Source of the DNA: Actinomycetota bacterium
GTDB lineage: Bacteria; Actinomycetota; UBA4738; HRBIN12
DNA length: 31,609 nt
Reading direction: 5' to 3'
Assembly (NCBI GenBank): GCA_005885325.1
Contig: VAYX01000042.1
Span: 1-31,609 of the forward strand
This document shows, one piece after another, positions 6,667 to 14,495 of the stretch; position 1 is the stretch's first letter; every line of letters starts with the position of its first letter. Under the pieces are notes generated by a model. It did no database searches, was not told the origin of the DNA, and worked only from the letters and a program-made list of their open reading frames with translations. The position numbers and the translations under genes are program-made.

Positions 6667-8475
6667 GTGAGGAACGAACGATCGACCGCAGCGGTGCTCG
6701 AGGGATCCGAGGTCCTGCGGGCCGGTAAGGCGGACGTCTTCCGGATCCGGGAGCGGACCCGAAAGAAGCGCGTGCGGCGACTGATCGTCGTCCTGGTCGG
6801 CCTAGACGTGTACCTCTGGTACCGGTACCTCACCGACAACCCCATCCGGATGCCAAGCCCCGGGGCCAACCTGATCCTATTCCTGCCGGTGATCCTGATC
6901 TTCCTGGCCATCCTGCTGATGATGGCCATGCCGCTGTTCAGCGGGCGCTCTCCCCACATCGTCGTTCGGCCCGAGGAGATCGAGGTCGGCCTGACCGACG
7001 TCCGAGGGCTCGACGGGCAGGTGGACGAGGTCGTGCGGACCCTCGACGTGTTCCTGGGCTACGCCACCTTTCGCGACGAGCTGGGGGGCAATCCCCGGCG
7101 AGGGATCCTCTTCGAGGGGCCCCCCGGGACGGGCAAGACGTACCTGGCCAAGGCCATGGCGAAGCAGGCCGGCGTGCCGTTCCTGTTCATCTCGGCCCCA
7201 GCCTTCCAGTCGATGTGGTTCGGGATGACCGGGTCGCGCATCCGCTCGTTCTTCAAGCGGCTCCGCAAGCTGGCGCGCAAGGAAGGGGGCGCGATCGGCT
7301 TCATCGAGGAGATCGATGCCATCGGATCGGATCGGGGCGCCCTCTCGGCCTCACCCTTCCCGGGCCTGGGCCGTTCGACCAACCGGATGATCAGCCCCGG
7401 AGGCTCGGGCATGGTGAACGAGCTGTTGATCCAGATGCAGTCCTTCGACACGCCTCCGTTCCTGCAGCGGCTGAAGGGCGGGCTGATCGAGTGGATCAAT
7501 GGGTTCATCACCCCCGAGCGGCGGATCTCGGTCGGCAAGCCCGGCTACAACAACATCCTGCTGATCGCGGCGACCAACCGGTCCGACAACCTGGACGCCG
7601 CGCTCCTTCGCCCGGGACGGTTCGACCGACGGCTGTACTTCGACCTGCCGACGAAGCAGGGGCGACGCGACCTGATCGACTTCTTCCTGGATCGCAAGGC
7701 CCATCATCCGCAGCTGGACGAGGACTCGTCCCGCGAGCGCATGGCGCACGACACGTTCGGCTACACGCCGGTGATGATCGAGCATCTCTTCGATGAATCC
7801 CTCCTCGTGGCACTCCGGGACGGGCGGCGACAGATGAACGTCGACGACGTGTATGAAGCCAAGCTCACCGAGGAGATCGGCATCAAGCAGCCCGTGATCT
7901 ACACCGACGCCGAGCGGATCGCGGTGGCGACGCACGAGGCCGGGCACGCCTCGGTCGCCTACTTCTTCGGCAAGGGCCGGCGGCTCGAGGTCCTGTCGAT
8001 CATCAAGCGGCGCCTGTCGCTCGGACTGCTGGCCCATGGGGACGAGGAGGAGCGGTTCACCAAGTCCCGCTCGGAGATCGAGGCCCATGTGGCCATCGCG
8101 CTTGGCGGCCTGGTCTCCGAGGAGGTCTTCCTGGGGGAGTCCGGGACCGGTCCCGCGTCGGACCTGGCGGGAGCGACGCAGCTCGCCGCCCAGATGGTCG
8201 GGTCCTTCGGGATGGCCGGCTCGCTGATCTCCTACGACGCCATCGCGGAAGGCCCCATCGGGAGCAAGAACCTGGTGGGCAAGGTCCTGGCCGACCGGGA
8301 CGGGAAGGGACGGGTCGAGGACATCCTCACGGAGCAGAAGGCGCGGGTCACAGAGCTCCTCGAGGACAACCGGGACGTCGTCATGGCTCTCCGGGACGCG
8401 CTCATCGAGCGGGACGAGCTCGTGGCCGAGGAGATCACCACCGTCATCGAGAAGGCGCTGGCCAACCGGAGCTAG
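6667..8475 (+). CDS. Divergent FtsH-like membrane AAA+ zinc protease
   Basis: A 603-residue membrane-anchored AAA+ metalloprotease. Two transmembrane helices (about 38-55 and 68-91) are separated by only a dozen residues, so the usual FtsH extracytoplasmic domain is missing. The AAA+ core has Walker A GPPGTGKT (151-158), a pore-loop segment QSMWFGMTGSRIRS, and Walker B FIEEIDAIG (212-220), where the usual FIDEIDA aspartate is Glu. It also has a second-region-of-homology segment AATNRSDNLDAALLRPGRFD (about 301-320). Compared with FtsH there is extra sequence after Walker B (about 225-295), including FLQRLKGGLIEWINGFI. The protease domain keeps HEAGH (423-427) and the third zinc ligand in GPASDLAGATQLA (D499). 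It probably degrades membrane or cytosolic proteins; substrate unknown. It is too divergent to call housekeeping FtsH. Confidence 0.88.
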   Translation: MRNERSTAAVLEGSEVLRAGKADVFRIRERTRKKRVRRLIVVLVGLDVYLWYRYLTDNPIRMPSPGANLILFLPVILIFLAILLMMAMPLFSGRSPHIVVRPEEIEVGLTDVRGLDGQVDEVVRTLDVFLGYATFRDELGGNPRRGILFEGPPGTGKTYLAKAMAKQAGVPFLFISAPAFQSMWFGMTGSRIRSFFKRLRKLARKEGGAIGFIEEIDAIGSDRGALSASPFPGLGRSTNRMISPGGSGMVNELLIQMQSFDTPPFLQRLKGGLIEWINGFITPERRISVGKPGYNNILLIAATNRSDNLDAALLRPGRFDRRLYFDLPTKQGRRDLIDFFLDRKAHHPQLDEDSSRERMAHDTFGYTPVMIEHLFDESLLVALRDGRRQMNVDDVYEAKLTEEIGIKQPVIYTDAERIAVATHEAGHASVAYFFGKGRRLEVLSIIKRRLSLGLLAHGDEEERFTKSRSEIEAHVAIALGGLVSEEVFLGESGTGPASDLAGATQLAAQMVGSFGMAGSLISYDAIAEGPIGSKNLVGKVLADRDGKGRVEDILTEQKARVTELLEDNRDVVMALRDALIERDELVAEEITTVIEKALANRS

Positions 8476-8522
8476 CGGTCTCGGCTCATCCGGACAGCCA
8501 CGAATCGGTGAATTGCCGGTCG

Positions 8523-8528
8523 TAGACT
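8523..8528 (+). promoter_or_regulatory. -10 box of leaderless promoter for thiolase
   Basis: TAGACT, 6 nt before the GTG at 8535, with no Shine-Dalgarno. It is one of eight similar starts in the window. Confidence 0.55.
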
Positions 8529-8534
8529 GGTCCC

Positions 8535-9657
8535 GTGAGCCCGTCCGTGATCGTCGCGGGTGCCCGGACGCCCATCGGCAAGCTCCGGGGATCGCTGGCC
8601 GGCCTCTCCGCGGTCGACCTCGGAGCGGCAGCCATCCGTGAGGCTCTGAAGCGATCGGGCGTGTCCCCCGAGCGGGTCGACTACGTGATCATGGGCCACG
8701 TGATCCAGGCCGGGACGGGGCAGATCACCGCCCGCCAGGCCGCGGTGGCCGCCGGGATCCCCAAGGAGGTCCCGGCCATCACCATCAACAAGGTGTGCCC
8801 GTCCGCCCTGACCGCCATCGCCCTCGCCGACCAGCTGATCCGAGCCGGAGAGGTCGAGGTCGTGGTGGCCGGCGGCATGGAGTCGATGACGCAGGCGCCG
8901 TACCTGCTCCCCAAGGCTCGCGGCGGCCAGCGCCTGGGACACACCGAGCTGGTCGACTCGATGATCCACGACGGGCTGTGGTCATCGCGGCGGGGTCTGA
9001 GCCGGCCCCCGGCTCGGTGAGGGCGTAGGACATCAGGATGTCGCCGCGGCAGATCCCCTCGGTCATCGAGCGTTCCTTGTCGCGGTCGCCGGCCACCCGC
9101 AGGGGGACCACGCCGATGGCGACGAGGGCATCCGACCCGACACCACACCCGAAAGCCTCGCGACGCTGCCACCGGCGTTCGGCGCGAACGGGACGATCAC
9201 GGCCGGCAACGCTTCGCAGATCTCCGACGGCGGAGCGGCCGTCGTGGTGACCGGTGAGGAGACGGCACTGGAGCTCGGCCTGGAGCCGCTCGCCGAGATC
9301 GTGGCTCACGGCATGGCCGCCGAGCGATTCGCGTACCTGCACTCGGTGCCGGCGATCGCGCTCCAGAACGCGCTGAAGAAAGCCGGGCTCGACGTCCACG
9401 ACCTCGGGTTGATCGAGGTGAACGAGGCGTTCGCCGCCGTCGCGCTGAACGTGACGAAGGTGCTCGGGGTCTCCGACGACATCGTGAACGTGAACGGCGG
9501 CGCCGTCGCTCTCGGCCATCCCATCGGCATGAGCGGCGCCCGGATCGTCCTCACGCTCGCCCACGAGATGCGCCGGCGCGGGGTGGACCTCGGAGGCGCG
9601 ACCATCTGTGGCGGTGGAGGCCAGGGAGACGCCCTGGTCCTCCGGCGGCCGGCGTAG
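8535..9657 (+). pseudogene. Acetyl-CoA acetyltransferase (thiolase), interrupted by inverted 139-bp insert
   Basis: Thiolase II makes or cleaves acetoacetyl-CoA. The 5' part (8535-8977) encodes residues 1-147 of a normal thiolase: VAGARTPIGKLRGSLAG, QITARQAAVAAGIP, the nucleophile C88 in INKVCPSALTAIA, and GGMESMTQAPYLLPKARGG up to DSMIHDGLW. The 3' part (9117-9657), in another frame, continues from DEGIRPDTTPESLATL through TAGNASQISDGGAA, VNEAFAAVALN, GGAVALGHPIGMSG (His codon at 9517) and CGGGGQGDAL (Cys codon at 9607) to a normal end. Between them the expected 65 or so codons are replaced by 8978-9116, an inverted copy of the downstream dehydrogenase gene. The 5' frame stops at 9018-9020, so no full enzyme can be made. 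Both halves are well conserved, so the break is recent or is an assembly error. Confidence 0.93.
8978..9116 (-). repeat. 139-bp inverted copy of acyl-CoA dehydrogenase segment
   Basis: Base-by-base comparison shows this stretch is the exact reverse complement of 9954-10092 (139 of 139). Read on the minus strand it encodes the dehydrogenase peptide containing RSMTEGICRGDILMSYALTE. The flanks on both sides belong to the thiolase. The match ends abruptly at both sides (8977 and 9117 mismatch). It has no transposase, terminal repeats or target duplication. Confidence 0.97.
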
Positions 9658-9660
9658 GTT
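9655..9660 (+). promoter_or_regulatory. Possible -10 box for acyl-CoA dehydrogenase
   Basis: TAGGTT overlaps the thiolase stop codon and lies 10 nt before the ATG at 9671, matching the window's leaderless pattern. The dehydrogenase may equally be co-transcribed from the thiolase promoter. Confidence 0.35.
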
Positions 9661-9670
9661 CCGGGCGCGC

Positions 9671-10831
9671 ATGGCCGAAGACCGCTTCGAGTTGCCGAGG
9701 GAGCTCGAGGAGTTCCGCGCGATCGTCCGGCAGATCGCCGAGGAGCGGATCGCCCCCCGGGCCGCCGAGATCGACGAGACCGACGAGTGGCCCGAGGACG
9801 TCTACAAGGTGCTGGTCGACAACGACCTCATGGCGGTGGGCTATCCGGAGGAGTTCGGCGGCTCCGGCGGTGGCTCGCTCGCGTTCGGCCTGCTGATCGA
9901 GGAGCTCGCCAGGGTATCGGCCGGCGTCTCGCTCATCCCGGGCGTGTGCAAGCTCGGCGTGGTCCCCCTGCGGGTGGCCGGCGACCGCGACAAGGAACGC
10001 TCGATGACCGAGGGGATCTGCCGCGGCGACATCCTGATGTCCTACGCCCTCACCGAGCCGGGGGCCGGCTCAGACCCCGCCGCGATGACCACCCGGTATG
10101 CGCACGAGGGCGATGCGTTCGTCCTGTCGGGGACCAAGCGGTTCATCACCGGAGCCGGCGTGTCGCAGGCCTACATCGTGTTCGCCACCGCAGACCCCTC
10201 GCGGAAGGCGAAGGGTGTCTCTGCATTCCTCGTGATGCGGGACGACCCCGGCGTCTCCTTCGGCCGGAAGGAGGACAAGATGGGGATCCGGGGATCGCCG
10301 ACCCGCGAGGTGATCCTGGAGGACTGCCGGATCCCCGCCGACCGGCTGATCGGCCAGGAGGGCGAGGGCTTCGCCTATGCCATGCAGACCCTCGACTATT
10401 CCCGGCCGGCCATCGCGGCGCAGGCCCTGGGCATCGCGCAGGGGGCATTCGACGTCTCGTCGAGGTACGCGACGGAGCGACAGCAGTTCGGGCAGCGGAT
10501 CGTCGACTTCGAGGCCATCCAGTTCATGCTGGCCGACATGGCGATGAAGATCGAAGCCTCCAGGCTGCTGGTCTATCGGGCGCTCGCCCTTTGTGACGCC
10601 GGCGATCCACGGATGACGTACTTCTCGGCGACCGCGAAGTGCTTCGCGTCGGATGCCGCCATGGAGATCACGACCAACGCCGTGCAGATCCTCGGGGGCT
10701 ACGGCTACATCCGCGAGTATCCCGTGGAGCGGATGATGCGGGATGCGAAGATCACGCAGATCTACGAGGGGACGAACCAGATCCAGCGCGTCGTCGTGGC
10801 CCGCCACATCCTGAAGTCGCTCGGCGCCTGA
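9671..10831 (+). CDS. Acyl-CoA dehydrogenase
   Basis: FAD-dependent alpha,beta-desaturation of an acyl-CoA, passing electrons to ETF. At 386 residues it is the usual length for a short/branched-chain member. Visible are the N-terminal helical domain (ELEEFRAIVRQIAEERIAPR), the FAD/substrate segment YALTEPGAGSDPAAM, the beta domain (GTKRFITGAGVSQAYIVFA, DKMGIRGSPTREV), and the C-terminal helices (ATERQQFGQRIVDFEAIQ, QILGGYGYIREYPVERMMRD). The catalytic base E366 lies in IYEGTNQIQ. The ATG at 9671 fits the family N-terminus; the upstream in-frame sequence is the overlapping thiolase end. It lies 13 bp after the thiolase stop, a beta-oxidation pairing. Positions 9954-10092 are the source of the inverted copy inside the thiolase. 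Confidence 0.96.
   Translation: MAEDRFELPRELEEFRAIVRQIAEERIAPRAAEIDETDEWPEDVYKVLVDNDLMAVGYPEEFGGSGGGSLAFGLLIEELARVSAGVSLIPGVCKLGVVPLRVAGDRDKERSMTEGICRGDILMSYALTEPGAGSDPAAMTTRYAHEGDAFVLSGTKRFITGAGVSQAYIVFATADPSRKAKGVSAFLVMRDDPGVSFGRKEDKMGIRGSPTREVILEDCRIPADRLIGQEGEGFAYAMQTLDYSRPAIAAQALGIAQGAFDVSSRYATERQQFGQRIVDFEAIQFMLADMAMKIEASRLLVYRALALCDAGDPRMTYFSATAKCFASDAAMEITTNAVQILGGYGYIREYPVERMMRDAKITQIYEGTNQIQRVVVARHILKSLGA
9954..10092 (+). repeat. Source copy of the 139-bp inverted repeat
   Basis: In-frame, conserved part of the acyl-CoA dehydrogenase; identical to the reverse complement of 8978-9116. An interval of 837 bp (9117-9953) separates the two copies. Because this copy is in frame and intact, it is the original. 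Confidence 0.97.
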
Positions 10832-10859
10832 CGCCCCGCGCGACGTCCGCGATGGGCGA

Positions 10860-10890
10860 GGCCGCGCGCCGCCTTCTGCGGCGCGCGGCC
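10860..10890. terminator. Bidirectional terminator-like hairpin
   Basis: Perfect 13-bp stem (GGCCGCGCGCCGC / GCGGCGCGCGGCC) with a 5-nt loop (10873-10877), 28 bp after the dehydrogenase stop and between convergent genes. No T-run follows, as is common for GC-rich actinobacterial terminators. Confidence 0.65.
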
Positions 10891-10898
10891 CCGAAGAG

Positions 10899-10965
10899 TC
10901 GGGGGTCGCTCGTGAGGCCTGCGGCGCGGGGGGCCCGCCGCCGGGTACCTCTCCGCGACCCCCGA
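10899..10965. repeat. Second long inverted repeat in the same convergent gap
   Basis: TCGGGGGTCGC (10899-10909) pairs with GCGACCCCCGA (10955-10965). The interior is also self-complementary (GCGGCG near 10921 with CGCCGC near 10938). With the hairpin just upstream, the whole 166-bp gap can fold. It may be a second terminator; no riboswitch family was recognised. Confidence 0.4.
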
Positions 10966-10997
10966 GCCATCAGCCCGGCCGGCCCCCGGCGCGAGCG

Positions 10998-12305
10998 CTA
11001 GATCGAGACGGTCTCGTCCGTCGCTCCGTCGTGTGCTCGGAGCGTGATCCCCGGGCTGTGTCCGGGGTCGCTCCCTTCCATCACGTCCGGCAGGAACACC
11101 CGGAAGGAGGCACCGCCGCCTTCGCGCTCCTCCACCCACGCCTTGCCGCCGTGTACGTCGGCCAGCCTGGCGAGAAGGGACATGCCGGTCGTCGCCCGCT
11201 CGGCCGGACGGCCGTTCGTGACCGCCAGCGTCGACCTTCGGATCCCGTCGGGGACGTCGGGGCTGGTGTCGTCCACGGCGATCACTGCACCCTCGGGATC
11301 GGTCGTGACCTTGATCCAGACCGGCGTTCCCGGGGTGGCCCGCCGTCCCGCATTCGCCAGGAGCGAGTCCACCATCTGCTCCGTCATCGAAGGATCCACC
11401 GCCACGATGACGTGCTCGGCCTCGATCTTCACCTCCCGGTTGGACAGGTCTGGGGACTCCTCCACCACCCGGCGCACCAGGGCTTGGAGATCGGTGCGCC
11501 GGCGGTTCGGCTTCAGGGACCCGTCCATCAGCCGTTCCAGCTCGAGCAGCACGCTCACCAGCCTGTCGAGCTTTCGGGCGTTCGACGACAGCTGGCGGAT
11601 CATCTCCTGGCCATCGGCGGCCTTGGGATCGGTGTGCTTCATGGCGAGCGCGATCCCCAGGATCGACGTGAGTGGCCGGCGAACCTCCCCGGCCACCGCA
11701 TCCTTCAACGTGCTTCGTTCCTTGTCCGCCACCACCGGCATCCCACCGACGTGGGACTTCTTGATCTCCGCCAGGCGGGCCTTCAGCTCTTGGCTCTGCA
11801 CGTCGAGCAGCCGCGCCTTCTCCTCGGCCTCATGCGCCCGTTCGTCGGCCCGGCGGAACCGCCCCTCGACCTCGGCGAGCTGGCCCCGGGTCTTCTGGAG
11901 CTCCTCCAGGAGCTCAGAGCTCTTCGCCGCGGTGTGGGCCGCCTGCTCCTCGGCCGCCCGCGCGCGAAGCTCGGCTTGCCCCGTCCGCTCCTCGAGCTCC
12001 TCGAATCGGTCGGTGGCCTCCTTGGCCTTTGCCGCCGCCTCGGCCGCCTTTGCCTCCGCGTCGGCCAGACTCGAGGTCAGGCGGCCGGCTTCGCCCGCTG
12101 CCCGCTCCGCGCGGAGCTCGGCCTGGCGGATCTGCTCGTCCGCGGTCCTGGCGGTCACCTCGGCCTGCTTGACCCGGTCCTCCTCAGCCAGAAGCTGCTC
12201 GGCTGCGAGCTTCAATTCCTCGGCCGCACGGGACACGGCCTCCCCGACGGCGACGATTCGGGTGGCCATGTCGTCGCCGGTGTCGATCTCCATCATGTCG
12301 CTCAT
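10998..12305 (-). CDS. Coiled-coil histidine-kinase-like protein lacking phospho-acceptor His (pseudokinase)
   Basis: A soluble 435-residue protein. Residues about 20-185 are a long Ala/Glu/Lys-rich coiled coil. Residues about 195-260 resemble the HisKA dimerisation domain, but the H-box reads AVAGEVRRPLTSILG, with Gly206 where the phospho-His of HELRTPL should be. Residues about 270-407 resemble HATPase_c. The N-box Asn is kept (SLLANAGRRATPGTP, N318). The G1 box is VDDTSPDVP instead of DxGxG, and the G2 region (TTGMSLLARLADVHGG) keeps one GxSL element. The end of the domain, EREGGGASFRVFLPD, closely matches the intact kinase at 27833-29350. Catalysis looks unlikely; a signalling scaffold is inferred. 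It starts 10 bp after the membrane sensor gene, with a GGTGAGGTGAG ribosome site. Confidence 0.85.
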   Translation of the reverse strand: MSDMMEIDTGDDMATRIVAVGEAVSRAAEELKLAAEQLLAEEDRVKQAEVTARTADEQIRQAELRAERAAGEAGRLTSSLADAEAKAAEAAAKAKEATDRFEELEERTGQAELRARAAEEQAAHTAAKSSELLEELQKTRGQLAEVEGRFRRADERAHEAEEKARLLDVQSQELKARLAEIKKSHVGGMPVVADKERSTLKDAVAGEVRRPLTSILGIALAMKHTDPKAADGQEMIRQLSSNARKLDRLVSVLLELERLMDGSLKPNRRRTDLQALVRRVVEESPDLSNREVKIEAEHVIVAVDPSMTEQMVDSLLANAGRRATPGTPVWIKVTTDPEGAVIAVDDTSPDVPDGIRRSTLAVTNGRPAERATTGMSLLARLADVHGGKAWVEEREGGGASFRVFLPDVMEGSDPGHSPGITLRAHDGATDETVSI

Positions 12306-12315
12306 CTCACCTCAC

Positions 12316-13326
12316 CTATTGGCCTGCCCTGGCGGCGAACGTGACCTTGTCGAGCTCGGCCTCGAGCTCCTTCACACGGACCTCGGCGGCCTGTGCCCTG
12401 GCCTCGGCATCCTTCAGTTGCTGGCCCAGGGCTTGCTGGGCATCGACCTGCGACTCGAGCGTCTTGACCTGATCGACGGCCCGGTCGAACTGCGACTGGA
12501 GGTTCTGGAAGTTCCCCTCGGTCGTGCGGGCCAGCTCCTCCGCCGTGCGGCGGGCCTCCTCGATCTGGCGGAACCCAGGGAGCAAGTAGGCGGGACCATC
12601 GCTTCCGGCCTTGCCTCGACGTTGCTTCTGGGCCTTTGCCGGCACGGGCTCGGACGAGATCACCGCCGGGGGTGCCTCGTCTCCGGCCTCCTCTGCCGAC
12701 CGCCGCCACGGCAGCCGGATGGAGGGAACCTTGTCCATCGGCACGAAGGTCAGGGCCAGCAATGCCAACCACAGCGCGAGCCCGAAGGAAAGGAACGTCC
12801 TCACCTGAGCCCACAGCCCACCCACCTGGTCCAGGACCGGCGTGAGCGGCTGTTCCAGCTGGGCCACGGCCACCGGACCGCTCGGGCTCCTCGAGATGGG
12901 GACGAAGGTCTCCAGCGTGTCGTCCTGGACCCGGAGGCCTCCCGACGAGGTCGTCATCGCCGGGATGACCGGTGCCATCTCGGGCGGCGACGTGCCGACC
13001 AGGCTCTTGTTCGCATCGAACAGGATCCGCCCCTCGGACGACCAGATGGTGACGGATACGACGGGGCCGCCGATGGTGACGGACTTGCGGATGCGTTCCG
13101 CCACCTTGTCGTAGCGGCGTCCGCCGACCGGCTTCGAGAGCTCCTTGTTGCTGAGGACGGCCGACAGGAGCTGGGCGTCGTTCCTCGTGTCCTTGGCGGC
13201 TCGGGCGATCGCCTGGTTCCGGTCGGCGTTGGACAGGTACACCGTGGCGCCGATGCCCACGACGAAGACGAACGACATGGTTACCCACAGCGCCCGTCGT
13301 TCACGACCGGCAATGGATCTCAGCAC
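12316..13326 (-). CDS. Membrane sensor protein with extracytoplasmic domain and coiled coil
   Basis: A 336-residue protein: TM helix about 14-32, extracytoplasmic domain about 33-175, TM helix about 176-196, a basic/proline linker, and a C-terminal coiled coil about 255-330. The outer domain has a Cache-like stretch (VSVTIWSSEGRILFDANKSL), typical of sensor kinases and chemoreceptors. There is no kinase, cyclase or HAMP domain; the output domain appears to be the next gene. The two proteins together look like one sensor kinase split between genes, perhaps joined through their coiled coils (inference). The GTG start at 13326 is supported by the Shine-Dalgarno GGGGGAA. The signal sensed is unknown. 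Confidence 0.8.
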   Translation of the reverse strand: MLRSIAGRERRALWVTMSFVFVVGIGATVYLSNADRNQAIARAAKDTRNDAQLLSAVLSNKELSKPVGGRRYDKVAERIRKSVTIGGPVVSVTIWSSEGRILFDANKSLVGTSPPEMAPVIPAMTTSSGGLRVQDDTLETFVPISRSPSGPVAVAQLEQPLTPVLDQVGGLWAQVRTFLSFGLALWLALLALTFVPMDKVPSIRLPWRRSAEEAGDEAPPAVISSEPVPAKAQKQRRGKAGSDGPAYLLPGFRQIEEARRTAEELARTTEGNFQNLQSQFDRAVDQVKTLESQVDAQQALGQQLKDAEARAQAAEVRVKELEAELDKVTFAARAGQ

Positions 13327-13524
13327 GATTCCCCCGCGGTTGCTCGCACCGTGAGTATCGGCTCACTCATGGGTGGTTGAGCATCCGCCCTATGGCTAGA
13401 GACTCCGAACAGACCGCACGTCGAGCGGGCTACGACCTTCGACGCCCCCGTCGCCGTGACCGGGTGACCATGACCCCCAGCGACCGGCCACCGAGGCTCG
13501 TTCGAGGGTGTCGGAGGAGGTCGG

Positions 13525-13530
13525 TAAGCT
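13525..13530 (+). promoter_or_regulatory. -10 box of leaderless promoter for nurA-herA-sbcDC operon
   Basis: TAAGCT, 8 nt before the ATG at 13539. TTCGAG at 13501-13506 is a weak -35 with an 18-bp spacer. The 212-bp gap to the divergent sensor gene holds no gene I can support. Confidence 0.6.
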
Positions 13531-13538
13531 TCGCCCAT

Positions 13539-14495
13539 ATGCTGTCGCTCCGGGCCGATCCCTGGATCCCCGATTTCGGCATGGGGTTCCAGGCCACGCT
13601 GGACGAGACGCCCGCCCGGGCCGATCCCTTCGTGGAGACCGAGGACTGGCGCGTCCCGATCGCCTGCCGGGACGCCGAATCGGGCACCGTGTGGTTCGTG
13701 GACGGTGTCCGGCGGGTGGAGCTTCGGCTGATCGCCGGGGACGAGCTCGGGAGGCACGCCCCGGGCCTGTTCGGCTCGTTCGCCGTGGGCGCCGTCCGGT
13801 GTGACGGCCGCGCGACATTCGCCGAGCATTCGCTGGGGCGCTCGGTCGTGGTCGGCGGCGGGCTCCGGCCGGAGCCCGTCGAGGTTCGGGTGGGCGGCGC
13901 GGTCCTCGAGTATCAGCCGGCCACGGAGCCGGGTGGCGAGCCGGACGCTCCGCTCTTCGGCCTGCAGAAGGCGATGATGGCGCAGGAGGCGGCGCTCGCT
14001 TCACGGATCGCCGCGGGGAAGGAGGAGCTGGTGCTGGCCGATGGACGCCTCGGCTTCCTCGACGCCACGCGAAGTCCGGTTGTCGGGGTGGTGAAGCGGT
14101 TCGTCCGCGCCTACCTCGACCCCGATCAGGACGCGCTCCTTCCGCGGCTCTCGCCGGGGGAGCGCACGCCGTTGTTCGGGCTGGTGTACGAGGGCCAGCC
14201 GCTCGAGCGGTACGCGTGGTACATGCGATTGGTGCGCAGCCGGCCCGAATGGCACGACCACGCCGGCCTGGTGCGCTGCGAGGTCCGGGTCGGCCTGGGC
14301 CTGGACGACGCGCGGAGCCTGGCCGACCGGGTGAGCGCCCTGCTTCCCGGGTTCGCCGGGCGGCCCTTCGATCCCCGGTTCCCTCAGAACCTGGCCCCCG
14401 TCGCGGGCCTCGAACGCTTCCTCCAGCACCGCTTGGGCCACCGAGGGCTGATCCGCCGGGCCCTGATCGCTCGACTGGCGGAGGAGGCGGCGTGA
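13539..14495 (+). CDS. nurA: NurA-family DNA end-processing nuclease
   Basis: A 318-residue protein identified as NurA by two lines of evidence. It has the family's N-terminal acidic motif in the form VWFVDGVRRVELRL (D55), as in the VDGS-R motif of NurA. It is also the first gene of an operon with HerA, SbcD and SbcC. A second conserved block is YEGQPLERYAWYMRLV with downstream acidic residues. In archaea NurA works with the HerA translocase to resect double-strand breaks after Mre11-Rad50; the same role is inferred here. The start at 13539 was chosen because a TANNNT box sits just upstream and the longer in-frame extension is Arg-rich and unlike coding sequence. Confidence 0.8.
   Translation: MLSLRADPWIPDFGMGFQATLDETPARADPFVETEDWRVPIACRDAESGTVWFVDGVRRVELRLIAGDELGRHAPGLFGSFAVGAVRCDGRATFAEHSLGRSVVVGGGLRPEPVEVRVGGAVLEYQPATEPGGEPDAPLFGLQKAMMAQEAALASRIAAGKEELVLADGRLGFLDATRSPVVGVVKRFVRAYLDPDQDALLPRLSPGERTPLFGLVYEGQPLERYAWYMRLVRSRPEWHDHAGLVRCEVRVGLGLDDARSLADRVSALLPGFAGRPFDPRFPQNLAPVAGLERFLQHRLGHRGLIRRALIARLAEEAA

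Noticed and set aside
8785..9672. Minus-strand open frame containing an acyl-CoA dehydrogenase peptide
   Set aside because: The recognisable peptide comes only from the 139-bp inverted copy; the flanks are antisense of the thiolase halves and match nothing.
9117..9953. Invertible segment (phase switch) between the two 139-bp inverted repeats
   Set aside because: Inversion would not rebuild either gene: both thiolase and dehydrogenase would be broken. No recombinase is nearby.
13351..13366. GTGAG...CTCAC inverted repeat upstream of the sensor gene as an operator
   Set aside because: Only 5-bp arms; too weak to support against background in this GC-rich sequence.
13377..13538. N-terminal extension of NurA to an upstream in-frame start
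   Set aside because: The sequence is Arg-rich and unlike coding sequence, and it contains the TAAGCT promoter box just before the ATG at 13539.
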